Source: Mercurialis annua (taxonomy: Eukaryota > Streptophyta > Magnoliopsida > Malpighiales > Euphorbiaceae). Taken from it: DNA of 64,000 nucleotides. The stretch covers positions 13,030,001-13,094,000 of the forward strand of contig NC_065570.1 in the NCBI RefSeq assembly GCF_937616625.2. The letters run 5' to 3'. Below, one piece after another: positions 24,152 through 36,352 of the stretch (within the stretch, counting starts at the first letter, position 1; each line of letters opens with the position of its first letter). Made by a program: the position numbers and the translations under genes. Under the pieces are notes generated by a model. The model was not told the DNA's origin, did not search any database, and saw only the letters and a list, made by a program, of their open reading frames with translations.

Positions 24152-25381
24152 TCAGTTCTTTGATAACAGTTCAATGTCAGCTCCAACTTCAGCAATATTG
24201 ACTTCTTTAGAAGCCTTGGCAATTTTTGCTATGTTCAGAACATCAAAGTAGATTGCAATTTGTTTGACCATGCCATCAAACATCTGTTTCGGGAATGACA
24301 ACAAAATATCATTATACATGTAAATTACAAAAATATTATAATATGTGACGACACATAATACATGACAACAAATAGAAGTTCCAAGTAGCTTTGTGCACCT
24401 TTAATAGTCACATGTTCCTTATTCCTACAATTCCAGTACCATAGTATTCATCATCCATTAAAGAGAAACAAAAACAGTAACCTAATAGCAACAGAGAGAT
24501 CAGGGAATGAGCGGCGTATCAGTTTCGGCGTCGGAAGGGAGCAGAGGCGTTGGCGCCATTATCGGTGTCGGCAGCGTTGTATTGGCGTAGGCGTCAGCAT
24601 CGACGTCGGAAGCGAGCGGCAGCGTTAGCATCGGGATCAGCATCTCTCTCCCTTTTTCTTTTTTTTAGGAATTAGGGTTGCAATAAAAGAGGGGCCGCTA
24701 GTTTTAGTATTCTCTTACTTCTGCCTAACTAATTATTTGATCATGGAAACAAAAATTCAATTAAATTGCTATCATTTTGTTATGACTCTTCCATTTTGCT
24801 ATTTTTTAGAAGCCCTAGAAAGCTTTTTATACTCTGTTAGCATGAGGATCAGAATTATGAAATAAATAGAGGCTTTATGGATGCACATTAAAAAGTCATT
24901 TAGTTGTACTGAGAACAAAAGAATTTACCCATTCTAAATGTTGTGCTGTAATGCTTGTGACATTTCCGGAGTATATACCGCCTAACACATACAGAATCCA
25001 AGTAGAGAAAATCATCAGTTACCATTTAAGCATAAATTCACTTGCATTGATTAATGCAAGTTAGCGAGTGACCATTTGTTGAACTGGAGCACTTATAAAG
25101 CAAGAAAGAGGATAAGCAACTCACAAGCATACACTCGCAGACAAAATTAGAAACAAACAAGAGTGGGTACCTTGGTAACCATGTCAAGAAACATGCCTGA
25201 GCGTACAGGAAGTGGTTTTCGTCTTGTTACACTTGGCTATGAAGCGTAATATGATTCAGGTTAAAGAACAAGTAAATAAAGCAAAGGGAAAGAGAAATCA
25301 AAATTCATTTCAATCACCTGGACTCAAACATCAGCGAAATCGAACGCACCTTTCCTGCAATTCCGTTTGAACTACTTTCAA
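24152..25381 (-). pseudogene. Unrecognised multi-exon minus-strand gene or remnant
   Basis: Four minus-strand segments look like exons. (1) About 25381-25318 reads VESSSNGIAGKVRSISLMFE with a GT donor. (2) 25231-25171, bounded by AG and GT, reads VTRRKPLPVRSGMFLDMVTK. (3) About 25003-24935 reads ILYVLGGIYSGNVTSITAQ and ends at a GT, but has no AG at its start. (4) 24283-24152 follows CAG, reads MFDGMVKQIAIYFDVLNIAK and runs to a stop. Codon use and composition look protein-like. I do not recognise the family and see no start exon. The missing acceptor suggests a decayed copy, but a real gene with other splice sites is possible. Confidence 0.35.
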
Positions 25382-25399
25382 CCCTAGTGTTCCTCTTTA

Positions 25400-27050
25400 T
25401 TAGCACTAGCTTGATTAAAAAGTTCACCTGCACTAACTAGGTACATAATCATGGCACTGAAAAGTCCATAAACAAGCTTTCGGACAATGTTAGAACATAA
25501 TTGAATGTTAGAACATAATTGAATTGAAGGACACCATTTCGTACTCTCAAACCATAAACAATATGCATACATAATGTTTTAGATGAATGTAATGACACCA
25601 ACTTTACTTGTTGGCTATATGCTACTTAAAACGAATCAGTTTGTAGAAGCATTCTTGACAAAACTATCTTCCTTAGCTTTTTGCTAGCAGAGTAAAAAAG
25701 GTCACAATAATCACAATCAACACTCGATAAAATTAAAACAGTTTGAATTTTCACAAATCCAACAAATCATTTTCCTCATTTTTCTCGCCATATATCCGCG
25801 AGATCAGAAACCTTTCAAGACAAACTAAAATCTACAGCACAACACAACAAAATTCACTTGCAATTATGTAAGAAACAATTACCAAGGCCATTAAAGTTTG
25901 AAGATACTTGTACAAACTATATAGTCTGCAATGGCAAATTCACCATCTAATCAACATTAGAAGTAAACATCACATTAATTGCACCTTATAGCTTATCCTA
26001 CAATCAGAACAATGTGCTAGAAAAGAGGACATGGATGAAGAAGGACCAGCCAAGAGATTAGCAGGTATTAATTCTTTTAAATTCAACAATACAATTATTA
26101 CCTGAACAGAATCAGCGCTAACACTATTATTATTAAACCAACAAATAATACTAACACTAAGCTGAAGCTCCTGAATTGCGAAGTTCACAAACCAAATTTT
26201 ATGATGTTTTCACTGACTACTGATTTGCTAATTGAATTGCAAAGTTCATACAACTTGATTTCAGATATTGATTGCAAATGCAGATTTATGAATATGCTTG
26301 TTAATCAAAATGTAAAATCGTTTGATTAATTAGGGTTTTACCTACAAATTGTGATGACATATGCTTGTTAATCAAACTGTAAAATTGCTCCTTGAAATAG
26401 ACATAGATAACTGCAAAAATGAAAGAACAACAAAATCAATATCAAATGATTGAAAACATAAAAAATAATAAAATAATAAAAGCTAGAAGCAGAAATAGCT
26501 ATACCAGTTGATGGAGTAAAAACCAGTGTAGAAATCCTAGTAGTAAAGAGCACTAAAATTATAAGAATATAGCGATGTGGATTGCAAATATTTGTATGGA
26601 AACTTGGAGCGTTGGCGTTGGCAGCAATGAGCGCCGGGGTTCGCATCGTCAGCGAGCGGAGGGGTTATCGTCAGCGAACGGCGGCATTTGCGTCATGAAC
26701 GAGCGGCGCGATTCGCGCCGTCAGCAAGCGGCGGCATTCGCGGCGACAGTGAGTGGCGCGGTTCTCGTCGGCACTGACAGTTTCTTATCCCATTTCTATC
26801 TCATATTTAGGTTAGGTTTTGGGCTTCAATTTGTTTCTCCCATCCTTCCATCTAGAAAACCTAAGTTTGGTCCTTTGTAATATTATCAGTTTATGAAGAC
26901 ACATGCTAAAATTAAACATAAATCTCTTAAAAGCCATCAACAAACATTTAAAAATAATTTTTCGAGAATTTTATAAAAATTGGGTAAGTGATTTTGAGCC
27001 TTTTTAATAAAAAAATTATTGTCTTCTAAAAGAAATGACTATAAAAAAAA
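25400..27050. other. No gene supported; includes a GC-rich island
   Basis: 26600-26790 is GC-rich with repeated GCGAGCGGCGG-like phrases, similar in flavour to 24510-24640 (GGCGTCGG phrases). An ORF across 26575-26880 is probably low-complexity chance. Confidence 0.4.
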
Positions 27051-27059
27051 AAAGTTTTA

Positions 27060-27345
27060 CCCCTTTTAATCAAAATTGTAATTATTTGTTTTTTTTTTAG
27101 AAATTTGTATTTAAGATAAGGCAACAATTTAGAAGTGTTGCTAGATTAATTCAAACTGTTGTATTTTCTTAATCTAATGCAACTGTTTTCTATATATGTT
27201 GCCTTATGTTGTAAATTTTTAAATTTTGTTGATTTCTTTGCAACGGTTTTTAACCGTAGCCTTTCTGTTGCCTTATATGTACTATTGCAACAGTATCGAT
27301 AGTGTTGCTATGCTAGTGTTGCTGAAAGTCACTTATGTGGTAGTG
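27060..27345 (-). mobile_element. CACTA-like terminus with subterminal repeats
   Basis: On the minus strand the block begins CACTACCACATAAGTGAC at 27345 and then carries repeated GCAACA/GTTGC motifs (GCAACACT, GTTGCAAT, CGTTGC, GTTGCCTTA), as CACTA-superfamily ends do. The opposite terminus was not found in this window. Confidence 0.45.
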
Positions 27346-27477
27346 ATACATGTTTAAACGATTCGGTAGTTATGCGAATATCTTATTAGCATATATTCAT
27401 CATAAGTTACATATATAGAAAATTGCATGGGTAGCTTAGCTACAAGCTAGAGAGGTTCATACAACAATTTTAATGAG

Positions 27478-30400
27478 TCACATAACAAAGCAAGCATTAG
27501 GGTTCTCATCGCTGAACATTTGAGGTGCATAAGCATACTCCAAGTAAACTTTAGATGGCCAAATTTCACTTTTTTTGATCATCATATCATTAATTTTCTT
27601 ATCATCTTCTTCTTTCTTTTCTCCTTCGTCGTCGGGTTTCTTTTCCGCCTCTTTTTTCTCTTCGTCTTTCTTAGTTTCCTCGTCTTTTACTATTATTGAT
27701 GCTTGTTTTTTGGTCTTCTTGTATACATCAGCCACAAGCTTCGCCGGATCGACCACGCCTTTTACTATTATCTGACTATTCCCTAAGTCTGTCTCCACTG
27801 ATTCAACACCTATAATGGAAAACACCTTTAATTTTAATTCACTACAGTTAAATGTAGCTTGACCAAGGCTGGTTAAGTACTGAAGTTGTTGCAGCCTAGG
27901 TAGCACGGACAAAGACACGGGAAAATGGAACACTTGAACACGGACTGTGTTTTTTTCTAAGGTTTTATATGTGAAAATGAAGTTTTGTGTTCGACATATT
28001 GAGTGTTCGAAACGGGACACGTAGATTGAATAAAGTGTCCGTATTGCAGTGGAAAAAAGACATACCTTGAATCTTCCGAATTCGCTTTTGTAGAACTTGA
28101 GCACATGCTTCACAGTGCATTCTAACGTTCAATACAACGGTTACAACAGCAGGAGGCTGCACGCCACCAAAAATTGCATTTGCTCGTCAGATGTTAACAA
28201 TTAAATAAGTGTGACAGTCAAAATTCAATTATTCAATCTCTTGAATGCATAGGATTATAGGATCTATAAACATTTTTATTTACAACATATAAATATGTAT
28301 ATCATTTTGTTTTGTTAGGTGACTGAAATTTTGAATGTGCTTCTTTAATTTTCATTTGATTTTTTCTAAATTTTAAAATTGTACATTCATTTTGTATGGT
28401 GTGATTTATCCAATTGTTATGATAAACTTCAATCTAGAAAAGATATACGGATAAATTCAAATTTAAATTCGTTTTTGACCCAAATTTTTAAAATTGTCAA
28501 TTTTAGTTCATTTTTCAAATTTTAGATTCAATTGTAGCCATTTATTCAAATTAGAGTGTAAAAAACGTTCAAATAAGCTCTTTATAGCTCTTCGAATTGT
28601 TCTTATTTTCCTTTTTTATCATCAATAATTCAAAACATGAAAAATATATTTAAACTTTTTTTTAATCTAATTTAAACAAATGGCTACAAATTGAAGTTGG
28701 AAATTGAAAAATGCGCTAGGATTTAAGATTTTGAAAGTTTGAACAGTAAACGACAAAATCGTAAATGTGAAGTTGTTTTCAACAATTAAGCCTTTTATAG
28801 ATTAACCATCTTGAAAACTATGTTACGTATGGATGCATGTTTTCTATTCTTAACATTTCATAAGGGTAAAATTATAAAGACATTCTGAAACTTTAGATAT
28901 ATACTCTGAAAATTTAACTTGATGCAATTCAATCCTTAAACTTAAAAATGTTTGTGCAAATAAACTATATTTCCAAGGGAAAAGGGTCATTTATGCCCCT
29001 AACGTTTGTCTATAGAATCAAGTGAGCCCCTAACGTCCGAAAAAGTTCAAATATGCCCTTAACATCTTAAAAAGTGTACAACCAGACCCTAATTTTGATT
29101 CATAAATGAGACGTTAGGGGGCTGGTTGTCAAAATCGGAGAGCCTGATTGTTCACTTTTTAAGACGTTAAGGGCACATTTGAACTTTTCCGGACGTTGAG
29201 GGCTTACTTGATCCTTGAGGCAAACCTTAAGTACATAGATGACTCTTTTTCCATAAAAATATAGACACGTTTAGTTTGAAAGATTAAATGCACGATCTTT
29301 ATAATTTTAAGTACATGATTATATTCCTCTAAAAAAAAGTACCAGATTATATCGAGATAGAAATTAAACGTATAAATATTATGTATCAAAAGTTTAAAAG
29401 CGTATATGCAACTTTTACTTATTTTAAATAAAAATTGAATGTAAATTTTTTATAAAATGTCAAAAAGTACTAAAAACATCTCATAGAATACAATTACTAT
29501 GATAAATTTTAAGAAATAGTTTTAAAATAAAATTTAATTAAGACTAAAAGCTATTTTAAATATAGTGAATAACTAATTTTACGGTTGAAATATAATACAA
29601 GTTTAATAATTATAAATAATATACATTATAATTAATCATTTTGAAAACATAATTTGTCAATTGCTAATAATGTCTCTAATACTGGATTAGGCCAACTGAT
29701 ATGATTAAATCGATTAGGAAAGCATCCTATCAAGTCCAATTAAAAGTTTAATTGTATAAAGCATTATATATCCTTTTCTTAAAAATAGAAGAAAAAATTT
29801 TAAAAAAAATCCGTGACGATAAGGCAGGCAGTGCAAGTTGAGAAACAGTGGGGTCAAAGTACCAAATTAAACGGAAGACAAATTAATTAATTTCGTAAAA
29901 TGGGACTGTATTTCTGACATGTTTCGTTACTTTCATGTCAGCAACATAAAACTATTCACTGTATTGTAATTCCAGAGTTACAATCAAATATAATTAATAT
30001 AACCCACTTTTTTATTATATGGTTTTAAATTTAATTAAACTATAGTACTAATGATAGTTCGAACTATACGACAAATTATTATCCTCTCCCTCTGCAAAAT
30101 TTTAATAAATGCTCTATTTTGAACCTTTAAAAGTTATCATTTCTTATTTTTTTCAAAGAGTTCAAATTACTTTTAATTATTTAAAGAAGTTCAATTAGGA
30201 GTATTTTAGATTGGTTAATTTCTAATTGTCATGGAGATGATTTTTTTATCTTACTATTAAAAACGCATTCATCCTCAGGGGCATTTGCGAGAAAAAAAAA
30301 CTTCACGCTTGACGTTATGCAGCGATTTAAGTATAAATTTTAAAATGAAAAAGGATCAACGTGCCCCCTGAACTTGTGACACAGAGTCATCTAACCCAAT

Positions 30401-31916
30401 TTATACTTTTTTGAGCAATTAACCTCAAAACTCTTCATTTTTGGGTCAAATTACCCCATAATTTATATTTTTATTTTAAAAAATAGATTTAGAATAATTA
30501 TGTCGCAACAATTAGGGAAATATCTAATTACTTTTTTGCATTTCTCGCCTCCGATTTATATTTTACACATTTTAAAAATATAATTATGGGTATTTGACAC
30601 AAAATTGAAGAGTTTTGTGATTAGTTGCTCAAAAAAATATAAATTAGATTATATGACCCCGTGTCACAAGTTTAGAGAGCGGGTTGACCCTTTATTTATT
30701 TTAAAATCCAACAAGTTATAATTTTCAGTAATTAAGTAGTACTATATTTTCACATAAATTTATGAAAATGTTGTTTTCTTTTTAAAATTTAAATCAATTT
30801 ATGTTCAGAAATTAAACTGTGTGTATATGAAAATATGTAGACAATTAAGTTAAGAATATAATGCATGAAATGAATTATATACCTCATCCTTTTTCTCCTC
30901 TTTTGGTTCTTCTTTTTTATCCTCTTCTTTGTTTTCTTGCGGCGGTTTAGGCAAAGGTGAAATTAATTCAACTTTTTTTCCACTTTTCTTTTGGAGTCTG
31001 TCGCATACTTTTTGCGGGTCTGCTGTTTTCCCTTTCACCACCACCTTACTGCCTTTGCTATCTGTGCTCACATCCTCTACTCCTGTGCCCAAAAAATTTA
31101 TATTCATTTATACTATCTCATTAGAATTGAGTATTTTTAAAAGTACTTTTTTTCTGTTTAGTGTAAAAAAATTACTGTTTTTGTAAGTATTTATGTAATC
31201 ACGGTCATTCCAGTCATCAAAAGCTAATAAATCAATCCTAAAACTCCTACTATATTTTACCATTTTCGTTCAAAAAAATTCAACTGTACAAATAATTTTT
31301 TTCAGCCTCCCTATTTGTCTAATTTTTAATTTGCATGCTCTTATTTATTTTCTTCTAATCCATCAACTTACAATTTTGTTTTATATAGTTAACACAAGGA
31401 GCTTGAAAATAAAAGATTAGATAAATAGAAATATTAGATTACTATAAGGACTTCTAGTAAAAGATGGTAAAAAGATAGTACCTCCGGTTAAACTTTAATA
31501 ATAATTTTTTAATATGTAGAAAACAAAATACTTCTGACCTAATCTTTAATAGTACTAATTATTATATATATATATATTAAACATGAGTTAATAACATTAA
31601 ATTCATTAGTAATATATTAATGTTGAGCTAAAAAATGAAAGTTAGAGATTAAGAGACCTTCAAATCCTTTTAAAGCTCTCGCAACTTTTCTAGCACAAGC
31701 TTCACAATGCATATCAACTTTGAGCACAATTTCTGAAGCTTCTTCTTCTTTTTTCTCTTCTGCTTTCACTTCTTCTTTCTTCTCCTAAAAAATGCATAAG
31801 CATCAGATCTATATATTATGAAATATTAATTTATCGTTAAAAAAAGAGAAAATTTAGCTATAAATAGGTATATATAATGCATAAAAATAAAATATAAATG
31901 GACGTACTTCACCCAT
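27478..31916 (-). CDS. Heavy-metal-associated isoprenylated plant protein (two HMA domains)
   Basis: Cytosolic or membrane-attached metal-binding protein. Five exons, all with GT/AG borders and consistent phase: 31908-31916, 31658-31784, 30883-31082, 28066-28156 and 27478-27809, giving 252 aa. Start MGE, then a Lys/Glu-rich stretch. HMA domain 1 begins near residue 21 with MHCEAC (Cys30, Cys33). A second acidic/basic linker follows. HMA domain 2 begins near residue 113 with MHCEAC (Cys127, Cys130). The tail ends FSDENPNACFVM, where CFVM is a CaaX box for prenylation. Domain order, linkers and tail match plant HIPPs of the HIPP7/9 type, which is family knowledge; the metal was not determined. 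Intron 3 is about 2.7 kb and carries two fold-back elements. This is the only host gene here that appears whole. Confidence 0.9.
29000..29230. repeat. Fold-back element in HIPP intron 3
   Basis: Arms of about 80-100 bp: AATCAAGTGAGCCCCTAACG at about 29017 matches the reverse complement of CGTTGAGGGCTTACTTGATC (about 29194-29213); the match continues through GTTCAAATATGCCCTTAAC. Non-coding; probably a MITE. Confidence 0.7.
30340..30705. mobile_element. MITE in HIPP intron 3
   Basis: Long terminal inverted repeats: the left end AAAAAGGATCAACGTGCCCC and the reverse-complemented right end AATAAAGGGTCAACCCGCTC share the following ACTTGTGACAC, GGTCAT and TTTTTTGAGCAA segments, over 100 bp in each arm. 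The interior is AT-rich without ORFs. Confidence 0.75.
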
Positions 31917-32519
31917 TTCTTGCAGCGATGGATCTCCTTCTCTACTGGAAAGAAATATGGATGTAATTAGTTGTGTATGCTTAAAATGCACAGAAATGAG
32001 TAATTCTTTTTTTTTTTTTCTGGCTTTTGATTTGTTTTTGTGGGTTTTATGTAGTGGGGACTGGGGAGGAACATTTATGCAATTCTGAGAAATTGTGACG
32101 TGGATTCATTGGAAGAGACATAATGTCTTTTAGCTGACTCAGCAATCCCGTCAATTTTAAGTCTCTATGTACAAATTGTACCTATTCACGTTTAAGATAT
32201 GGGACATATTGTCATAAATATTTCTTTAAATTGTAATTTCCACCACGCGGTGCTATTTACGACCTTGGGATATTCTTAAATAAAAAGGATATTTATGACA
32301 ATACTTGAAAACTAAATATATTTATAAAATCTAACTTCAAATTTATGTTCTACTCTAAATCCTGTTTGAACATGTTTTTCTAAACATAATGATTACAAAT
32401 GCTTTCTAAAAATATAATTTCACAATTTTTTAAAATAGTTTGTAATGATTCTAAATAATATTTGGCGATTTTCTTTTTTTAGAACTGATGCTACCGAATC
32501 CTATTTTAAGTACAATGGA

Positions 32520-33088
32520 ACCGAGTCGCAAGAGATCCATTTTCAGACGATACCAGATTCCTGCCCAAAGAGTTAAACCAAATGAAACCGGCGGCCGAAT
32601 CCATAGAATCCGTCTTGACTGAAATATCATATCATCCGACAGGAGAAAGACTGAATCCTTTAGGACTAGGACAAAGCGTGTCGACCCCGGGATTCGAACA
32701 GATTGCCAAATCTGCCTATGTTTTTTTAGTATCTTTCCTATTTGGACACAAACTCCAACTTAGGAAGATAACCTCTAACTTAGGAAGACGAGACTATTTA
32801 GGAAGACGTTCCTAGCTCATGTCTCAATAAAGAATATCACTCCTAATCAGGGTCAAACCCTATAAAATAAGATTCATCTTCCTATTACGAATCTACAAGA
32901 TATACAATTATCTACTATCAAAGGAGTTTGAGGTATGCCTAAACACACAACTACAATATATAATAAGAACTCTGCTCAAAACTCAATACTGACTTTAGCA
33001 TCGGAGAGTTGATCGGACAACCACCGTCAGGTTAGCTTCTACCCTGTTTTGCAGGTCACATAACCGGATCAGAAGGCAGACTCCATCA
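32520..33088 (+). mobile_element. 5' LTR remnant of a Tat-like Ty3 element
   Basis: The right border is set by the primer-binding site that follows, TTGGCGCCGTGTGG. The left border is unclear. Contains three GGAAGA(C/T) phrases (32760-32810) and ends ...GACTCCATCA. Confidence 0.45.
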
Positions 33089-33103
33089 ATTGGCGCCGTG
33101 TGG
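33089..33103 (+). other. Primer-binding site
   Basis: ATTGGCGCCGTGTGG directly after the LTR resembles the TTGGCGCCGT primer sites common in Tat/Athila-type Ty3 elements. Confidence 0.6.
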
Positions 33104-33167
33104 AAAAAGCTTGACAACTTCAATTAAAAGGAGATTTTCTGAACTCAAAGAAATTATATTGAAAAAG

Positions 33168-34290
33168 ATGACTTCTGATAGGTTAAACATAAAAAATAAA
33201 TTAAGCAGCACACCGTGCTACATGCTGAAAAAGAAACAAAAAATACAGGAATTAATGATTCCGCCTCCGGTGACTTTCGACGAAGAGGACTTTGGAAAAA
33301 TCACAGAGATGCATAATGAAGCCCTAATTGTGGCCATGATTATCGAACACTGGAATGTAGAACTGATACTGATTGATGAAGAAAGCTATCAATCTGATGA
33401 CAAGAAGAGCTTACGAGAGCCTTGGAAGGGTGTCCGCAGAACTCCAAAGGAATGCTATTACGGTGACCGGGTTGGTCGGTCTCCCATTAAACTCATGGGC
33501 ACAATAATACTTGACATTAAATTGGGAAGAGAAAGGAAAAGTGAAGAGTTACCGACACAATTTAGCGTCGTGGATATCGACTTACCATACAATGCAATAT
33601 TGGGGAGACCATTCCTCCATAATTCAGCAGCCATAACAAGCGTGAAAGCACTCATAATGAAGATACCAACAAAGAAGGGGATCGTTACAGTACAAGGAAA
33701 ACGGACCACAACGAAAGAATGCTACAATCAAGCAATAAAGGAATATTGCGAAACCCTACCAATTGAGCAGATCCTCAACCACGACATCGAGAAAAAAGAG
33801 ACAGTCCCGGAGGGCGAGTCGAAGAAGCTAGAGCTCAAAGAGGAGAAAAAAGTAAATCTAGGAGTGGACATGAACCCCAAAATTGAAGAAGAAATTTCGA
33901 GTGGAATGAAGATTGCAAAGAGGTGTTTGAAGAACTAAAGAAATTCCTGACCACACCATCGTTACTTAGTTGACTGCTAAAAGGGAAAACACTCTACCTA
34001 TATATTTGTGCAAAAAAGGAAACTATAGGAACGGTGCTAGTGAGGGAAGAAGATGGAGAACTAAAACCGATTTATTACATTAGCCGAGTCCTGAAAGGAG
34101 GAGAAACAAGATATCCAAAGATAGAAAAGTGGCGCTCGCCGTAGTAATTACAGCAAAAAAGTTGAATACTACTTCCAAAACCACAACGTGGTGGTGAGAA
34201 CCAACCAGCCTCTGCGGAAGGCAATACAAAGACCTGAGACATCCGGATGACTCGTCCATTGGTCCATAAAACTAAGTGAGCATGACATCC
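33168..34290 (+). pseudogene. Tat-like Ty3 polyprotein remnant: protease joined to RNase H, RT deleted
   Basis: The first frame (first ATG 33168, to 33938) carries a retroviral-type protease region with FSVVDIDLPYNAILGRPFLH. A catalytic D-S/T-G was not located. Near 33890 it runs straight into WNEDCKEVFEELKKFLTTPS in a different frame, which belongs to the RT/RNase H border. RNase H text continues with YISRVLKGGETRYPKIEK and VVVRTNQPL to about 34250, with stops. The whole RT palm and fingers are absent, so an internal deletion of over 1 kb has occurred. Confidence 0.75.
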
Positions 34291-34740
34291 GATACGAATA
34301 TATTATGTGTTTTATAAATATATTACTCCCTCCGTCCCGTTTAAGAAGTCTCATATTCTATTTTGGGATGTCCCATTTAAAAAGTCCCATTACTATTTTT
34401 AGAATACTTTTCCATTGAATACCCCATTTTACCCTTATTTTAGTTATCTTAAAAGAGTTTTATGAAAAATTCCACTATCATTAATAGGGGCAAAACATGA
34501 AAAAACATGAAAAGACAAGAATAATTAATGTTTTCTTAATCTGTGTGTAAAGTCAAATGGGACTTTTAAAGTGGGACGGAGGGAGTATGTGTTTTATTTA
34601 AAATTATTTATTTTGACTTTATATATTATATGTTTTATAAATATAAATTAAGTGAGCATGACATCCGATACGAATATATTATGTGTTTTATTTAAAATTA
34701 TTTATTTTGACTTTATATATTATGTGTTTTATAAATATGT
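34274..34740 (+). repeat. Local duplication around the Stowaway site
   Basis: GTGAGCATGACATCCGATAC and the following TATTATGTGTTTTATAAATA occur at about 34276 and again at about 34653. TTTAAAATTATTTATTTTGAC also recurs. The duplication encloses the MITE. Confidence 0.7.
34326..34585. mobile_element. Stowaway-type MITE
   Basis: 260 bp with TIRs CTCCCTCCGTCCC...GGGACGGAGGGAG, flanked by TA on both sides (34324-34325 and 34586-34587). These are the standard Tc1/mariner-Stowaway termini and target duplication. No ORF. Confidence 0.95.
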
Positions 34741-34747
34741 ATTGGTG

Positions 34748-35380
34748 ATCATTGATGGTTAGTTTAACCCTATTCAATGATTGTATTTTTACAGATTCCT
34801 TTGTAGAAAAGTTTACTCAATGTGTTAAAAAACTGTTTATGTAATTTTTATTATTGTTAATATTTTACCTTTAACAAAAAAAAATTTAAATAAAAAAAGA
34901 AACAAAATCCATCCCAAAATTTTCTATAAATTTTTTATTTAATTCGTCTTTGTCCAACTTTTATTATTTATTTTGTTCCGCTATAAAAAAATCGCACTAA
35001 GACATTGCCAAGTTAACAAAATACCAAATGATGTTAACTAGCAATGGTAAAATAAAAAAATATTGGTATTTTTTTTATTTCATCCATCTATTTTGTGTGT
35101 TTTATTCACTTCATCTATTCATTTTTCGTCTGTCTATCTATCAATATCAATTGATATTTTATTTTGTTATTTATCCCACAATAAGAACTTATATACACAC
35201 CGAAAACTATACTTCAATTAATTTTTAAAATCTAATCAATTTAAATATTAGGAAAAGAAATAGAAATAATAAAGAGATGGATTCAATCACTAATGTAGAA
35301 ATTGAACCGAGTAAATAAATTACGAGAATTTTAATGTTTTAATATTCTAAATGAACTGAATGACTTGCTAAACATTTAGA
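34748..35380 (+). repeat. Dispersed repeat, copy 1
   Basis: Shares long blocks with 45945-46366, for example CCCTATTCAATGA, GTTTACTCAAT, CACAATAAGA and CTTATATACACACCGAAA. Its first part also matches 49997-50130 in reverse. It may derive from a LINE 3' end (ends in TTTAACAAAAAAAAA). Confidence 0.7.
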
Positions 35381-35699
35381 GGAAATAAATAAAATTTGAT
35401 ACTAAATTCATATTTTAACAAGATCATAATCGTGTTAATTATATAATTTGTCAATTCAACCAAAATTAAAAAAGTAACACAACCGGATGAACTATGTGCA
35501 ACCACCAACATCGAAAAGTCATAACTCTTTGTACACAACTCCAAATTACTTGGTTCTTGATTCATTGAATAAATTTTGAGTTGTCTCATTTATTTCTTAT
35601 CAAGAATATAAATTAAGCACAAGTCTCTACGTATTCCAAAATATCCAATTAATGAAAACGGGTCAAATCTACAAGTAGGCAAATGTGAAGTGTACTTTA

Positions 35700-35940
35700 G
35701 CTGATTATGGGCTTACTTGAGTTAAACCTGGTCGGTTTCCTTTGCTTGCTAATCTCAAATTATCTGATACTGATGGTCCTCTTTTAGAATATGCAAATAA
35801 GTATAGAAGACTCATTGGCAGGTTACTATACTTAAACATCACCAGACCTGATATTAGCTTCTCAGTCAATCTCCTTAGTCAATTCTTAAGTTCTCCAAGA
35901 TTGTCTAATTTGGAGTCAGCACTTCATGTTTTGAGATGCT
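35700..35940 (+). pseudogene. Older Copia remnant, left part
   Basis: Reads LLANLKLSDTDGPLLEYANK, then YRRLIGRLLYLNITRPDISF and LESALHVLRCL, the Copia RT-RNase H junction. It stops abruptly at the young Copia insertion and resumes at 41121. Confidence 0.85.
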
Positions 35941-36226
35941 TAATGCAGTTCCTGGTTCATCTTGCTTCTATTGCAAGTTTCAGCTTCAAGATTTCAACTT
36001 CAGCTTCTGATTCAAGCTTCCAGCTCCAGCTGTTTCCAGCTGTCTTGCCAGCTCAGCAAGCATGCATCTTGCATGACTGAGAGTGTGTGCATTGTGAGAG
36101 TTAGTTAGAGGTTATTTTGGTCATTATTTCTTTTAGCAAATCAGTGAGTATATAAACTGATTGTGCAGTTGTAATTCTCAACTTTTGATCATTAATAAAA
36201 TTTCTGTTTTTCTCTCAAATTTGTTA
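35941..36226 (+). repeat. 5' LTR of the Copia element
   Basis: Begins TAATGCAGTTCC and ends AAATTTGTTA, so the termini are TA...TA rather than TG...CA. A TATA-like GAGTATATAAACTG near 36150 and AATAAAA near 36194 are plausible promoter and polyadenylation signals. Confidence 0.9.
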
Positions 36227-36239
36227 TGGTATCAGAGCT
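36227..36239 (+). other. Primer-binding site, initiator tRNA-Met type
   Basis: TGGTATCAGAGCT abuts the 5' LTR with no spacer; this is the usual Copia primer site. Confidence 0.9.
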
Positions 36240-36352
36240 TAAAAGCTCCATTTCTCTTTCGTTTTTGCTTGATTTGCTGCTTTAAAGGCAGTTATTCATC
36301 TTCTTCGTTTGTTTTCTTCTTGAGCAAATAAGCTTCTGGTTCAGTATCAGCA

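Noticed and set aside
26575..26880. 101-aa ORF in a GC-rich island
   Set aside because: Repetitive GCGAGCGGCGG composition, no recognisable domain, no splice or promoter support.
27575..27775. Plus-strand Ser/Phe-rich ORF
   Set aside because: Antisense shadow of the Lys/Glu-rich tail exon of the HIPP gene.
33090..33170. Coding start of the Ty3 remnant at the primer-binding site
   Set aside because: The frame there begins with TTG in the primer site; the first ATG is at 33168.
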